A stretch of 64,000 nucleotides of DNA from JAQBQB01 sp963757185 (GTDB lineage Bacteria > Gemmatimonadota > Gemmatimonadetes > Gemmatimonadales > Gemmatimonadaceae): contig CAVWQI010000003.1 in the NCBI GenBank assembly GCA_963757185.1, positions 1-64,000 on the forward strand, read 5' to 3'. Shown in pieces: positions 17,571 to 26,049 of the stretch. The stretch's first letter is position 1. Every line of letters begins with the position of its first letter. The notes below the pieces were generated by a model. It searched no databases. It was not told where the DNA came from and saw only the letters and a program-made list of their open reading frames with translations. The position numbers and the translations under genes were made by a program.

Positions 17571-19114
17571 GTGAAGCGGCGGGCGTTTCTGGGGATGTTG
17601 GCCGCGCCGCTCGTCGGGGTGCCGCTTGTCGCGCCGGCGCTCGTCGGGTTGAAGCGGAAGTCTCCACGGACGATCGCCGGCGGGTTCGTCGACGACGGCG
17701 GCGCGGTGGGCCACCGGCTTCGCGACGGAACACTGACCGGCGTGCGCGGGCCCGAGAAGCGCGTACCCATCGTGATCGTCGGTGGAGGAATGGCCGGGCT
17801 CAGCGCGGGGTGGGAGCTTCGCCGCCGGGGGGGGGCGCGTCCGACTTCGTGATTCTGGAGCTCGAATCGGTTGCCGGCGGCAACGCGCGCTCGGGCGAGA
17901 ACGAGGTCTCGGCCTATCCGTGGGCGGCGCACTACGTGCCGGTGCCGAGCGTCAAGTCGACGCTCGTGCGCGAGCTGTTCGAGGAGCTCGGCGTCCTGCG
18001 CGACGGCGCGTGGGAGGAGCGGTACCTATGCTTCTCGCCGCAGGAGCGTCTCTTCGCGCACGGCGAGTGGCACGACGGGATCGAGCCCGACTTCGCGCTC
18101 GACGCCGCGGGCCGCGCGGCGTTCAGCCGCTTCGACCAGTTGATCGCCGAGCATCGAGCGAGCGGCGAGTTCACGATCCCAATGGCGGACGGCGTGCGGC
18201 GCGACTCACCGCTGGACCGGGTTTCGATGGCTCAGTGGCTCGCGCAGCATCAGCTCGACGTTCCGGCGATGCGTTGGTACGTCGACTACGCGTGTCGCGA
18301 CGACTACGGCGCGCTGGCGAAGGACACGTCGGCGTGGGCCGGCGTCCACTATTTCGCGTCGCGGCCGCACGACGAACAGGGGCCGCTCACGTGGCCGGAG
18401 GGAAACGGCTGGATCGCCAAGCGACTGATCGCGATGCTCGCCGACCACATTCGGCCGGCGGAGCCCGCGGTACGAATCGAACGGTCGGGTGCAGGCGCGC
18501 GTTGGCGCGTGGCGACGACGAAGGGAACGTATCTCGCCGAGTCGGTGATCTTCGCCGCGCCGTCGTTCTTGGCACCGCACGTCGTCCCCGAGCTCGCGCC
18601 GCGCCGCGTGCCGCTGGTCTATTCGCCGTGGATGACCGCGAACTTGACGCTCGATCGGTTGCCGAGAGAACGAGGGCACGGTGCACCGCTTTCCTGGGAC
18701 AACGTCATCTACGATTCCCCCGCACTCGGCTACGTCGACGCGACGCACCAGTCGCTGCGCACGCACTCCGAGCGCGCCGTGTGGACGTACTATTGGTCGC
18801 TGGCCGATCGGGCGCCAGCGGACGGGCGGCGCGACCTGCTCGCGCTCACCTGGCGCGACTGCGTCGAACGCATCTTGGCGGATCTCGAGCGGGCGCACCC
18901 CGACATTCGTGAGTGCGTCTCGCGGATCGACGTCATGCGGCTCGGCCACGCGATGGTGCGCCCAGCGGTCGGATTTTTGGCGGCGACAGCGGATGTGGTC
19001 CGGCTCGCCCCACCCGGATTCCATCTCGCCAACTCGGACCTGAGCGGTCTATCTCTGTTCGAGGAAGCTCAGTTCCGCGGCGTCAGCGCGGCGCGGGCGG
19101 TTCTTGGGCGGTAG
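17571..19114 (+). pseudogene. Tat-exported FAD-dependent amine-oxidase-like protein (frameshifted)
   Basis: About 514 aa after correction. It has a twin-arginine signal (KRRAFLGMLAAPLVGVPLVA), a dinucleotide-binding Rossmann motif (VIVGGGMAGLSAGWELRRRG), and the flavin amine oxidoreductase follow-on (ELESVAGGNARSGENEVSAY). The frame breaks in a run of nine G (17827-17835): the first part stops at 17852 and the rest is open from 17810 to 19114. One more G restores GGGASDFVILELE. It starts at GTG 17571, 4 nt after the SpeE-like stop. A periplasmic flavoenzyme acting on a polyamine or amine product of the operon is plausible but unproven. The break may be a sequencing indel, or true slippage in the G-run. 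Confidence 0.83.
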
Positions 19115-19121
19115 GGCAGGC

Positions 19122-19366
19122 AACAGCAACTACTCAACGCAGAGACGCGGAGACGCAGGGGACTGCACACCGGGCCGGGCAGTCGCGCAATGAGCCGTGA
19201 TTTTTTGTGAAAGCCGCTCGGGGAGTATCAGAGCGTAGGGGGCAAAGGTCCGAAACCGAGAGGCCTCCCGAGCGGCTTCTTACCAAGCATTCATCCCGGC
19301 CCGTGCTGAGTGGAGGCTTGGCCGGAGCATTGACCCTCTGCGTCTCTGCGTTGAGCAGTTGTCGTT
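19122..19366. mobile_element. MITE-like palindromic element, copy A1
   Basis: Ends 19122-19148 and 19340-19366 are inverted repeats matching at 24 of 27 positions (core CTCAACGCAGAGACGC). An inner inverted repeat AAGCCGCTCGGG (19211-19222) pairs with 19267-19278. A second copy, in the same orientation, is at 22123-22387. No coding capacity is credible. Confidence 0.7.
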
Positions 19367-19370
19367 CATT

Positions 19371-19390
19371 CGCGGATTTCATGATCCGCG
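19371..19390. other. short perfect hairpin
   Basis: CGCGGAT-TTCATG-ATCCGCG lies 4 nt after element A1. The rest of 19391-19618 shows no gene. A TACAAT at 19546-19551 could be the minus-10 box for the gene at 19619, but the minus-35 is unclear. Confidence 0.35.
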
Positions 19391-19618
19391 TTGAGTTCTT
19401 GTCGCTTGGCCGGAAACAGGAACAGGCGCGTAAACGAGTGACGTCCCGGCACGTCGGGCAGTTAAGCCCAGCGGCCTTGTGATCGTTCACGGACATTCTC
19501 AGCGCCGGCCCTCGCGTTTTTCTGTACGGCATCATATATATGGACTACAATTGAAGCTTGCGGTTGTGACGCCGCCGATGGCGACCGTGAGTTCGGCCCC
19601 AACGTTTCTCCAACTCAC

Positions 19619-20242
19619 ATGCCTCGCCCCCTTCAGACTGCCGCCCGCGCGGCGGCCGTAGTCGCATGTCTCGCTTGCATCGCCGATCCGGCCACAGCGC
19701 AACGCCCTGCGCCGGCTAGCGCAACGTTCAACCATGGCATCGTGGTTGGCGGCGAGTGGTTGCAGGCAAACGCCCTTCCGCTCAACCGTGACGCGCTCGG
19801 GAGCATGTCGGCCGAAGCGTCGCTCCGCCATTCGCACTGGGCGATCGATGCGGGGTGGCTGCGGATCGCGCGCAACCTGAGCACCGTGCAGGGCGGATTC
19901 GTTTCGGTCGGCGTTCCGCTCGCGTGGGGTCGGTTGCTCGCCATTCCATCGATCGGCGCGTTCGGAGGTCAGGCGCAACGCTCGGTCGACTCGACGGGCT
20001 TCGACTTCGTCGGCCCGAACGGCGTCATCGGCCACACCCCGCGTTACAGCTTTTCGCAGTCCGGCTCAGCGGGCGGCGGCGTCGGGTTGACGCTCGAAGT
20101 GCCGGTGTATCGCGCGATCGCGCTTCGCGCGAGCGGATCCGAATGGTATTTCAGCGGCGCGCCGCTCGAGGGTGATCGGGCCAGAACGCTCGTCGGCGTC
20201 GGCCTCTCGATCCGCGTCAATCGCCTGGGAGGGAGCCGCTGA
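19619..20242 (+). CDS. secreted beta-barrel-like protein, unknown function
   Basis: A 207-aa protein with a signal peptide (RAAAVVACLACIADPATA, cut before QRP). The body alternates hydrophobic and polar residues and has repeated aromatic and glycine strands (FGGQAQRSVDSTGFDFVGPN, GVGLTLEVPVYRAIALRAS), ending LVGVGLSIRVNRLGGSR. This looks like a small outer-membrane barrel, but I do not recognise a family. Its stop and the next start overlap (TGATG), so it is translated together with the Ig-like lipoprotein. The two-gene unit sits between two direct copies of a palindromic element. Confidence 0.7.
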   Translation: MPRPLQTAARAAAVVACLACIADPATAQRPAPASATFNHGIVVGGEWLQANALPLNRDALGSMSAEASLRHSHWAIDAGWLRIARNLSTVQGGFVSVGVPLAWGRLLAIPSIGAFGGQAQRSVDSTGFDFVGPNGVIGHTPRYSFSQSGSAGGGVGLTLEVPVYRAIALRASGSEWYFSGAPLEGDRARTLVGVGLSIRVNRLGGSR

Positions 20243-22110
20243 TGCGTCGCTTCATCCCACTCGTCGGCGCCGCCGTCTTTGTCGTTCTCAGCTGCGACGA
20301 GAATCTGCCGAGCGGCCCTCAGACATTCGCGGCGCAGCTCAAGATCGCCGTCTCGCACGATACGCTCGTCGTCGGCGACTCCAACGCGGTGCAGGCGCAG
20401 GCCCTCGACGCGTCCGGGAACCGGATCCAGTCGCTCTCGTTCACGTGGTCGTCGACGGACAGCAGCATCGTGGGCCTGGTGTCGCCGGCGAGCCCTGACA
20501 CTTCCGACGGCCGGGCGAGAAGACTGGTGGGGCAACGCACCGGACACTCGAATGTCTCGATCTCGCTCACCGATCCGCGATTCGCTTCGGCGCCCGTGTC
20601 GCGCACCGAGACTGTCGTCGTAGGGGGCGTCACGGTGCTCACGACGCACGATTCAACGCTCAACGCGATCAGCGACACGGGAGTGGCGGTCGCCGCGGGG
20701 CTCGTGCGGGTCAACGGCGTGCTGGTGCCGAGGCCCGGCGAGGGCATTCGCTGGGTCCACCTGGGGTCGCACACCGCGACCGTCGCGAAGGGGGACACGC
20801 TGCGCTACATCGCGAGCTCGAACGGCCGCGACACGCTCATCGCGACGTCCGACTTCTGCCTGGCGGGGGCCAGGTGCGCCGACACGGTGATCGCGCGCGT
20901 CTCCCAGACGCTCACGCTCGGTCTGTCGACACACGCTCTCCGTGCGTGGAGCTTTAGTGATTCGTTGACGCCGGACGTCACGCTCGCGGACAAGCGCGGC
21001 TTCGGTTTGGCCGGCACCTCGATTCGGTTCATTCCGGTATCGGCGGTCGACTCGACGATCGTGCGCGTCGGCCCCGTCGTCGGGATCAGCAATGGGGGCA
21101 CGGGCGTGATGGCGACTCCTCGGCTCATCTCGACTGGCAACGGGACGGCGACGGTGGCGGTGCAAGCGCTCGCGCCCGACGGCGCGACCATTCTCGCGAC
21201 CGACGCCGTGACGGAGACCGTGCGTCAAGTCGCTCGTCGCGCGAACGTCGAGGCGTTGCGCGCGCTGATGTCGGCTACCGACTCGATTCCTGTGAAGGCC
21301 GTGGCCCGCGACGCTCGCGGCGCGATCATCGTCGACGCCACCGTGAGCGTCGCGTCCGTCTCCGGCGTCGCATTCCACGATCCGTGGGCCGGACCGAACG
21401 CGATCGTCAACGTCGGTTCCGCGGGCGTGCTGACACCGACGATCACCGGCATGACGCTTCCCGACAGCAACCCGCTCGCGCCGCAGATCGCAGCGACGAT
21501 CAACCCGTCGAGCTTCACGGTGATAAAGGCGGATACGGTGAAGGCCGGAGCGACGCAAACGGCGATCCCGATCACGGTTCTCGATTCGACGGCGCAGCCG
21601 GCGGCGGGGGCGCCAATCGTTTTCACGACGTCCGCTGGGGCGGGAGCGCCGCCGGCGACGGCGGTCACGGATATCAACGGCCAGGCGGTTGTGGTGTGGA
21701 CGCCGCCCGACAGCGGGGGCTATTACACCCTGACCGGAATTCGCCCGGCAAGCGGTGCACTCACGACGTTGGCCGACTCCACCGGACGGATCGTCGTGCG
21801 ACGCTCGATCCGTGTGATCCCCGACCCGGTCGCGTCGACGGTCGAGGTCTCGTCCGCGACCGTCGCTGCCGGCCTCACGACGACGGTGACCGTCAAGGTG
21901 AGAGATGTTCTCGGCAACCTGCTCCGGTCAGCCGTGCCGGCCGATTTCACCACCACCGTCACACGCGGAACGGTCAGCGCTTTCTCGTGTTCACTCGGCG
22001 TGTGCACCGCGACCTACACGGCGCCGGCGACTCCGGGAGCGGATTCCATCTCGGTCAAGATCGGCGGGATCGAGATTCACTTCAGTCCGCTCGGCGTGAC
22101 GATCACCTAG
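20242..22110 (+). CDS. Ig-like (Big/invasin-type) domain surface lipoprotein
   Basis: A 622-aa protein with a lipoprotein signal (LVGAAVFVVLSC, lipid on Cys18). It is built of repeated beta-sandwich modules. The first resembles Big_2 (ISHDTLVVGDSNAVQAQALD-like spacing and TWSSTDSSIVGLVS). Later modules resemble Big_1 or invasin repeats (TAIPITVLDSTAQPAAGAPI and VTVKVRDVLGNLLRSAVPAD). There are no catalytic motifs; a structural, adhesive or sugar-binding surface role is likely. It overlaps the upstream barrel-like gene by one base. GC and codon use look like the neighbours. Confidence 0.75.
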   Translation: MRRFIPLVGAAVFVVLSCDENLPSGPQTFAAQLKIAVSHDTLVVGDSNAVQAQALDASGNRIQSLSFTWSSTDSSIVGLVSPASPDTSDGRARRLVGQRTGHSNVSISLTDPRFASAPVSRTETVVVGGVTVLTTHDSTLNAISDTGVAVAAGLVRVNGVLVPRPGEGIRWVHLGSHTATVAKGDTLRYIASSNGRDTLIATSDFCLAGARCADTVIARVSQTLTLGLSTHALRAWSFSDSLTPDVTLADKRGFGLAGTSIRFIPVSAVDSTIVRVGPVVGISNGGTGVMATPRLISTGNGTATVAVQALAPDGATILATDAVTETVRQVARRANVEALRALMSATDSIPVKAVARDARGAIIVDATVSVASVSGVAFHDPWAGPNAIVNVGSAGVLTPTITGMTLPDSNPLAPQIAATINPSSFTVIKADTVKAGATQTAIPITVLDSTAQPAAGAPIVFTTSAGAGAPPATAVTDINGQAVVVWTPPDSGGYYTLTGIRPASGALTTLADSTGRIVVRRSIRVIPDPVASTVEVSSATVAAGLTTTVTVKVRDVLGNLLRSAVPADFTTTVTRGTVSAFSCSLGVCTATYTAPATPGADSISVKIGGIEIHFSPLGVTIT

Positions 22111-22122
22111 CGCGAAAACAGC

Positions 22123-22387
22123 AACGGCAACTGCTCGACGCAGAGACGCAGAGGACGCGGAGTCGCAGAGGACTGCACACGAGGTTGGGGTCGAACCGCC
22201 GGCACGGGATGTTTTGTGACCGCCGCTCGGGAAGCTACTCATACCGTGGAGGCCTACGTCGCCACGACGAGGCACCCTGAGCGGCTCTCACAAAAACATC
22301 CCGGCTCGTTGCGCGATGGAGCCTGCCCTGCGGCTGTCCTCTGCGTCCCCTGCGCCTCCGCGTCCTCTGCGTTGAGTGGTTGTCGTT
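22123..22387. mobile_element. MITE-like palindromic element, copy A2
   Basis: Ends carry AACGGCAACTGCTCGACGCA (from 22123) and its imperfect reverse complement (to 22387, GCGTTGAGTGGTTGTCGTT). Internal blocks GACTGCACAC, GCCGCTCGG and CATCCCGG are shared with copy A1 in the same order and orientation. It starts 12 nt after the Ig-like gene and ends 19 nt before the permease stop. Confidence 0.7.
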
Positions 22388-22406
22388 CTAGCCCCGGTCA
22401 AAAGAA

Positions 22407-23873
22407 TCACGCCTCCGTGACCGCGACTCTCGACGCTCGTGGGCGGGCCGAGACGTACAGAGCGATGCCGATCGCGTTCGCCACGAGAATCACGAGCGAG
22501 ATCTTTAGCGCGAAGGTCGCCACGCTGGCCACCTGAATGATCGGAAAGATCGACAGTGCCACGTAAAGCACGGTCATCAGTAGCCCCGACCACGACGCGA
22601 CCTTGAGCCAGAGCGGCGGGGCCGGCGTAACCCCGCGCAGGCCGAAGATCGGCACGGCGAACATCACGATATACGTGAGCGCGTAAAACATTCCGCCGGC
22701 GTTCCAGATCAGTTGGAACGCCTCGGCTTGGCCGACGCCGATCAAGCTCACTAGGCCGATCCCGAACGCGACCACGCCTACCAGCAGGATCGAATTCACA
22801 GGCGTGCGATACTTGGAATGCAACTGGCTGAACCAGGGCGGCAGCAGGCGATCCCACCCGGCCACCATCGGCAATCGCGCCACGGCGGTGAAGCTCACGC
22901 TCACCTGCGCGATGCGCATGCCGAGCGTCATCAGGATCGCGATCGTCACCAGCTGAGTGGCGATCCCGAACGGACCGAAGCCTACGCGCAGCACCTGCGC
23001 CATTGGGCCGATCAGATCGACCTGGTCCCGCGGGATGTACGCGACCACGGTGCTCGTGCCGAGCACGAACATCAGCGCGACGATCGGCGCGGCGATCAGC
23101 ACCGATCGGCCCACCGAGCGCGCCGGCGACCTGGTCTCGCCGGCGAGAATGGCGACGTACTCGAATCCGCCGAGCGCGCCGAATCCGAGCTTGCCGAGGA
23201 TGTTCAGGTTGAAGAGCGACACGGCCGGCATCTCGGTGCGCAGCGGGTGGTACTCGTGCAGGTGACCCGTGGCGAGTCCGATGAACGGAAGGATGAGCAG
23301 CGCAGCGAACACGATCAGCATGAATACACCGCCGATGTTGTGCACCCACTTGCCCACCGACAGGCCGATGATCGACGCCGCGACCATGAACGCAAGGATC
23401 ACCGCCGCGGAGAGGCCGACGAACCAGGAGCTCGAGCGGATCCAGTCCGCGCTCGGTCCGATGGCATACGAGAGATACGTCGTGCACTGCAAGCCGATTT
23501 CCGACAGACTCATGATCACGTAGAGCCAGAGGTTCCACGCGAGCATGAAGCCGATCATCTCGTTGAAGCCGAGCTTCGCCCACTGATACAGGCCGCCCTC
23601 GAGCGGCATCAGTTTGTTGAGGTACATCACGACGCCGGCCGACGGCAGATAGAACAGCACGATCGCCAACAGCCAGAGCACGACGTGCGACGGTCCCAGC
23701 TTTCCGGCGACGCCGATCCACGTCAAACCGACGATGAACAGAATCTGCGTGAGGACGAGGTCGCGGACGCCCAATTCCTTCTTGAGCGACGCGCTGTGCG
23801 CTTGAACGGCGGCTTCGGCTTGCGCGAGTTCGGTCGTCGCCGATGCGTCGGCGGATCTCGTGTCCACGGTCAT
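22407..23873 (-). CDS. APC-family amino acid/amine permease
   Basis: A 488-aa inner-membrane transporter with about 12 helices. Helix 1 carries the APC signature region (LTQILFIVGLTWIGVAGKLG), followed by a glutamate- or tyrosine-flanked helix 3 region (EGGLYQWAKLGFNEMIGFML) and the conserved LGGFEYVAILAGETRSPAR segment of helix 6. ATG 23873 overlaps the M20 peptidase stop by 4 nt (ATGA); the 13-codon upstream extension is unlikely. It is the last gene of a five-gene minus-strand operon, so it probably imports the amino acid, amide or peptide-derived substrate handled by the upstream enzymes. Confidence 0.88.
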   Translation of the reverse strand: MTVDTRSADASATTELAQAEAAVQAHSASLKKELGVRDLVLTQILFIVGLTWIGVAGKLGPSHVVLWLLAIVLFYLPSAGVVMYLNKLMPLEGGLYQWAKLGFNEMIGFMLAWNLWLYVIMSLSEIGLQCTTYLSYAIGPSADWIRSSSWFVGLSAAVILAFMVAASIIGLSVGKWVHNIGGVFMLIVFAALLILPFIGLATGHLHEYHPLRTEMPAVSLFNLNILGKLGFGALGGFEYVAILAGETRSPARSVGRSVLIAAPIVALMFVLGTSTVVAYIPRDQVDLIGPMAQVLRVGFGPFGIATQLVTIAILMTLGMRIAQVSVSFTAVARLPMVAGWDRLLPPWFSQLHSKYRTPVNSILLVGVVAFGIGLVSLIGVGQAEAFQLIWNAGGMFYALTYIVMFAVPIFGLRGVTPAPPLWLKVASWSGLLMTVLYVALSIFPIIQVASVATFALKISLVILVANAIGIALYVSARPRASRVAVTEA

Positions 23874-25285
23874 GCGCGCTCCTCGCCGAGTATGGTCCAG
23901 TACCGCGCCCACGCCTCGAGGCCTTCGTGCAGGCGATGCACGCGAAAGAACTCGTTCGGCGCGTGGAAGTCTTCGTCCGCGGTCGAGAACGAGAAGAACA
24001 CCGTGCTCAGGCCCATGTGCCGCTCGAACAACTCGCCGATCGGCACCGTGCCGCCCATGCGAACCCGCAGCGGCTGACTACCATATACTGCGTGGAGCGC
24101 CCGGTCGGCAGCCTGGAGCGCGAAATGGCCGGGCTCGATGTGCGACGCGCCCGCGCCATGATCCATCGGTGAGATCGATAGCCGTGTGCCCGGCGGCACG
24201 TGCGATTCGATGTGGCGCGACACGAGCTCGACGATTCGCGACGGATCCTGGTCGGGAACCAGACGGCACGTGATCTTCGCATGCGCCTCGCTCGGAATCA
24301 CGGTCTTCGATCCCGGTCCCTCGTAACCGCCCCACATCCCGTTGATCTCGAGCGTCGGGCGCGTCCACTGTCGCTCGAGCGTCGAGTATCCCGGCTCGCC
24401 GAATGCGGCCGGCGCACCCACCTGGGCGAGATACACCCGCTCGTCGAAGGGCAGGGCGGCGATCGCCTCCCGGTCGGCGCGCGACAGCTCCCGAACTTCG
24501 TCATAGAAACCGGCGACGGCTACTCGGCCGCTCGAGTCGTGCAGCGACGCGATCAACCGCGCCATCGCGTGCAGCGGATTCGCGACGGCGCCGCCGTGTC
24601 GGCCGGAGTGCAAGTCCTTCGACGCCGCCGTGAGCGTCAGCTCGAGCCCGGCGAGTCCTCGACTCGAAACCGTCAGCGACGGCTCGTCGATGCGCCACAT
24701 CGCGCCGTCGGCGGAGATCACGAAGTCGGCGGCGAGCAGCTCCTTGTTGTCGCGAATGAATGCGTCGAGACTCGGGCTCCCGATCTCCTCTTCGCCCTCG
24801 AACATGAACTTCACGTTGAGCGGGAGCGTGCCGGCGGCCGAGAAGAATGCTTCGGCGACCTTGATTGGAATGAGCATCGGCCCTTTGTCGTCGGACACAC
24901 CGCGCGCGTAGAGCCGTCCCTCGCGAATCGTCGGCACGAACGGCGGGCTGTGCCACCGGTCGAGCGGATCGGGCGGCTGAACGTCGTAGTGTCCGTAGAC
25001 GAGCGCGGTCAACGCGCCCGGCGCGCCGAGCCACTCGCCGTAGACGACCGGATTGCCCGACGTCGCGATCGTGCGGACCTTGATCGGTCCCGCGGCCGCG
25101 AGCTTCGCGGCGACCCATCCCGTCGCCGCCGCGACGTCCGCCGCGTGCGCCGGATCGGTGCTCACGCTCGGAATCGACGCGAACTCGACCAACTCGCCGA
25201 GGATGCGAGGGTGGTCAGCCTCGAGGGCCGCGAGAACGGCAGCCAAACGAGCGGACGCCGGGGCTGTCGTCGGCACGGTGCTCAT
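23870..25285 (-). CDS. M20-family metallo-dipeptidase
   Basis: A 471-aa cytosolic zinc peptidase of the ArgE/DapE/carnosinase group. Metal-site motifs are present in order: VYGHYDVQPPDPLDRWHSPP (His and Asp), ARGVSDDKGPM (bridging Asp), MFEGEEEIGSPSLDAF (general-base Glu-Glu) and ISADGAMW. The dimerisation domain begins LELTLTAASKDLHSGRHGG. A C-terminal FHAPNEFFRVHRLHEG holds the final metal His. ATG 25285 overlaps the SDR stop (ATGA); the longer open frame upstream is a shadow of the SDR. In this operon it would cleave a dipeptide or a beta-alanyl/acyl amide. Confidence 0.9.
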   Translation of the reverse strand: MSTVPTTAPASARLAAVLAALEADHPRILGELVEFASIPSVSTDPAHAADVAAATGWVAAKLAAAGPIKVRTIATSGNPVVYGEWLGAPGALTALVYGHYDVQPPDPLDRWHSPPFVPTIREGRLYARGVSDDKGPMLIPIKVAEAFFSAAGTLPLNVKFMFEGEEEIGSPSLDAFIRDNKELLAADFVISADGAMWRIDEPSLTVSSRGLAGLELTLTAASKDLHSGRHGGAVANPLHAMARLIASLHDSSGRVAVAGFYDEVRELSRADREAIAALPFDERVYLAQVGAPAAFGEPGYSTLERQWTRPTLEINGMWGGYEGPGSKTVIPSEAHAKITCRLVPDQDPSRIVELVSRHIESHVPPGTRLSISPMDHGAGASHIEPGHFALQAADRALHAVYGSQPLRVRMGGTVPIGELFERHMGLSTVFFSFSTADEDFHAPNEFFRVHRLHEGLEAWARYWTILGEERA

Positions 25286-26049
25286 CTGCCTCCGTCCACC
25301 GACAACACTTGGCCTGTGATCCACCCGGCATGATCCGACGCGAAGAAGAGCACCGCGTGCGCGATGTCGTCGGGCGTGCCGAGTCGCTTGAGCGCGATTC
25401 GGTCGACGAGCTCGCGCTGGCCGGCTTCGCCGTATGATTCCCACTGGCGCTCTGTGGTCGGATTCGAGCGCACGAAGCCGGGCGCGATGTTGTTCACCGT
25501 GATGTTCCAAGGGCCCAGCTCGTGCGCGAGCTGGCGGGTCAAACCGATCTGCGCCGCCTTGGCCGACGCGTAGGCCTGAATTCCGGTGAGACTGATGCCG
25601 AGTCCAGCGCCGCTCGAGATGTTGACGATGCGTCCCGAGCGCGCCGTTTTCATTCGAGGCGCGACGGCCTGCGAACAGTAGAACGCGCCGCTGACGTTGA
25701 CGTCGAAGATGTCTTGCCACTCGTCCGGCGTGATCTGCTCGAGCGGCCGCCCAACCTGACCGAGCACGCCGCCGGCGTTGTTCACCAACACGTCGACGCG
25801 GCCCGATGCGTCGGCCGCTTCGTTTACGAAGGCATCGACCGCGCTCTTGTCGCGAACGTCCACGACGCGCGTCGTGCACACGCCGTCGTGGGCGAGGACG
25901 AGACGTTCCGTCTCGAGCAGCTCGTCTTTGAGAACGTCGCAGGCCCACACGCTGCCGCCGCGCCGCGCGAACGCGAGGCTGATGGCGCGGCCGAATCCGT
26001 GCGCGGCGCCGGTGACGATGACGGTCTTGCCGCTGAAGTCGAATTCCAT
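25282..26049 (-). CDS. SDR-family NAD(P)-dependent oxidoreductase
   Basis: A 255-aa classical short-chain dehydrogenase. It has the cofactor loop TGAAHGFGRAISLAFARRGG (TGxxxGxG), the NNAGG motif, catalytic Ser in NISSGAGLG and the YASAK form of the YxxxK motif (Tyr and Lys present). The C-terminus ITGQVLSVDGGR is typical. It overlaps PanE by one base and M20 by 4 nt, so it is the third gene of the operon. The substrate is unknown. Confidence 0.9.
   Translation of the reverse strand: MEFDFSGKTVIVTGAAHGFGRAISLAFARRGGSVWACDVLKDELLETERLVLAHDGVCTTRVVDVRDKSAVDAFVNEAADASGRVDVLVNNAGGVLGQVGRPLEQITPDEWQDIFDVNVSGAFYCSQAVAPRMKTARSGRIVNISSGAGLGISLTGIQAYASAKAAQIGLTRQLAHELGPWNITVNNIAPGFVRSNPTTERQWESYGEAGQRELVDRIALKRLGTPDDIAHAVLFFASDHAGWITGQVLSVDGGR

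Noticed and set aside
17810..19114. A separate 434-aa oxidoreductase starting at 17810
   Set aside because: The frame lacks the Rossmann start, which sits in the preceding frame and is broken by the G9 tract.
19134..19535. Small proteins encoded in element A1 (and 22216-22536 in A2)
   Set aside because: The frames run through inverted repeats, give compositions such as LCVSA, and are not conserved as proteins.
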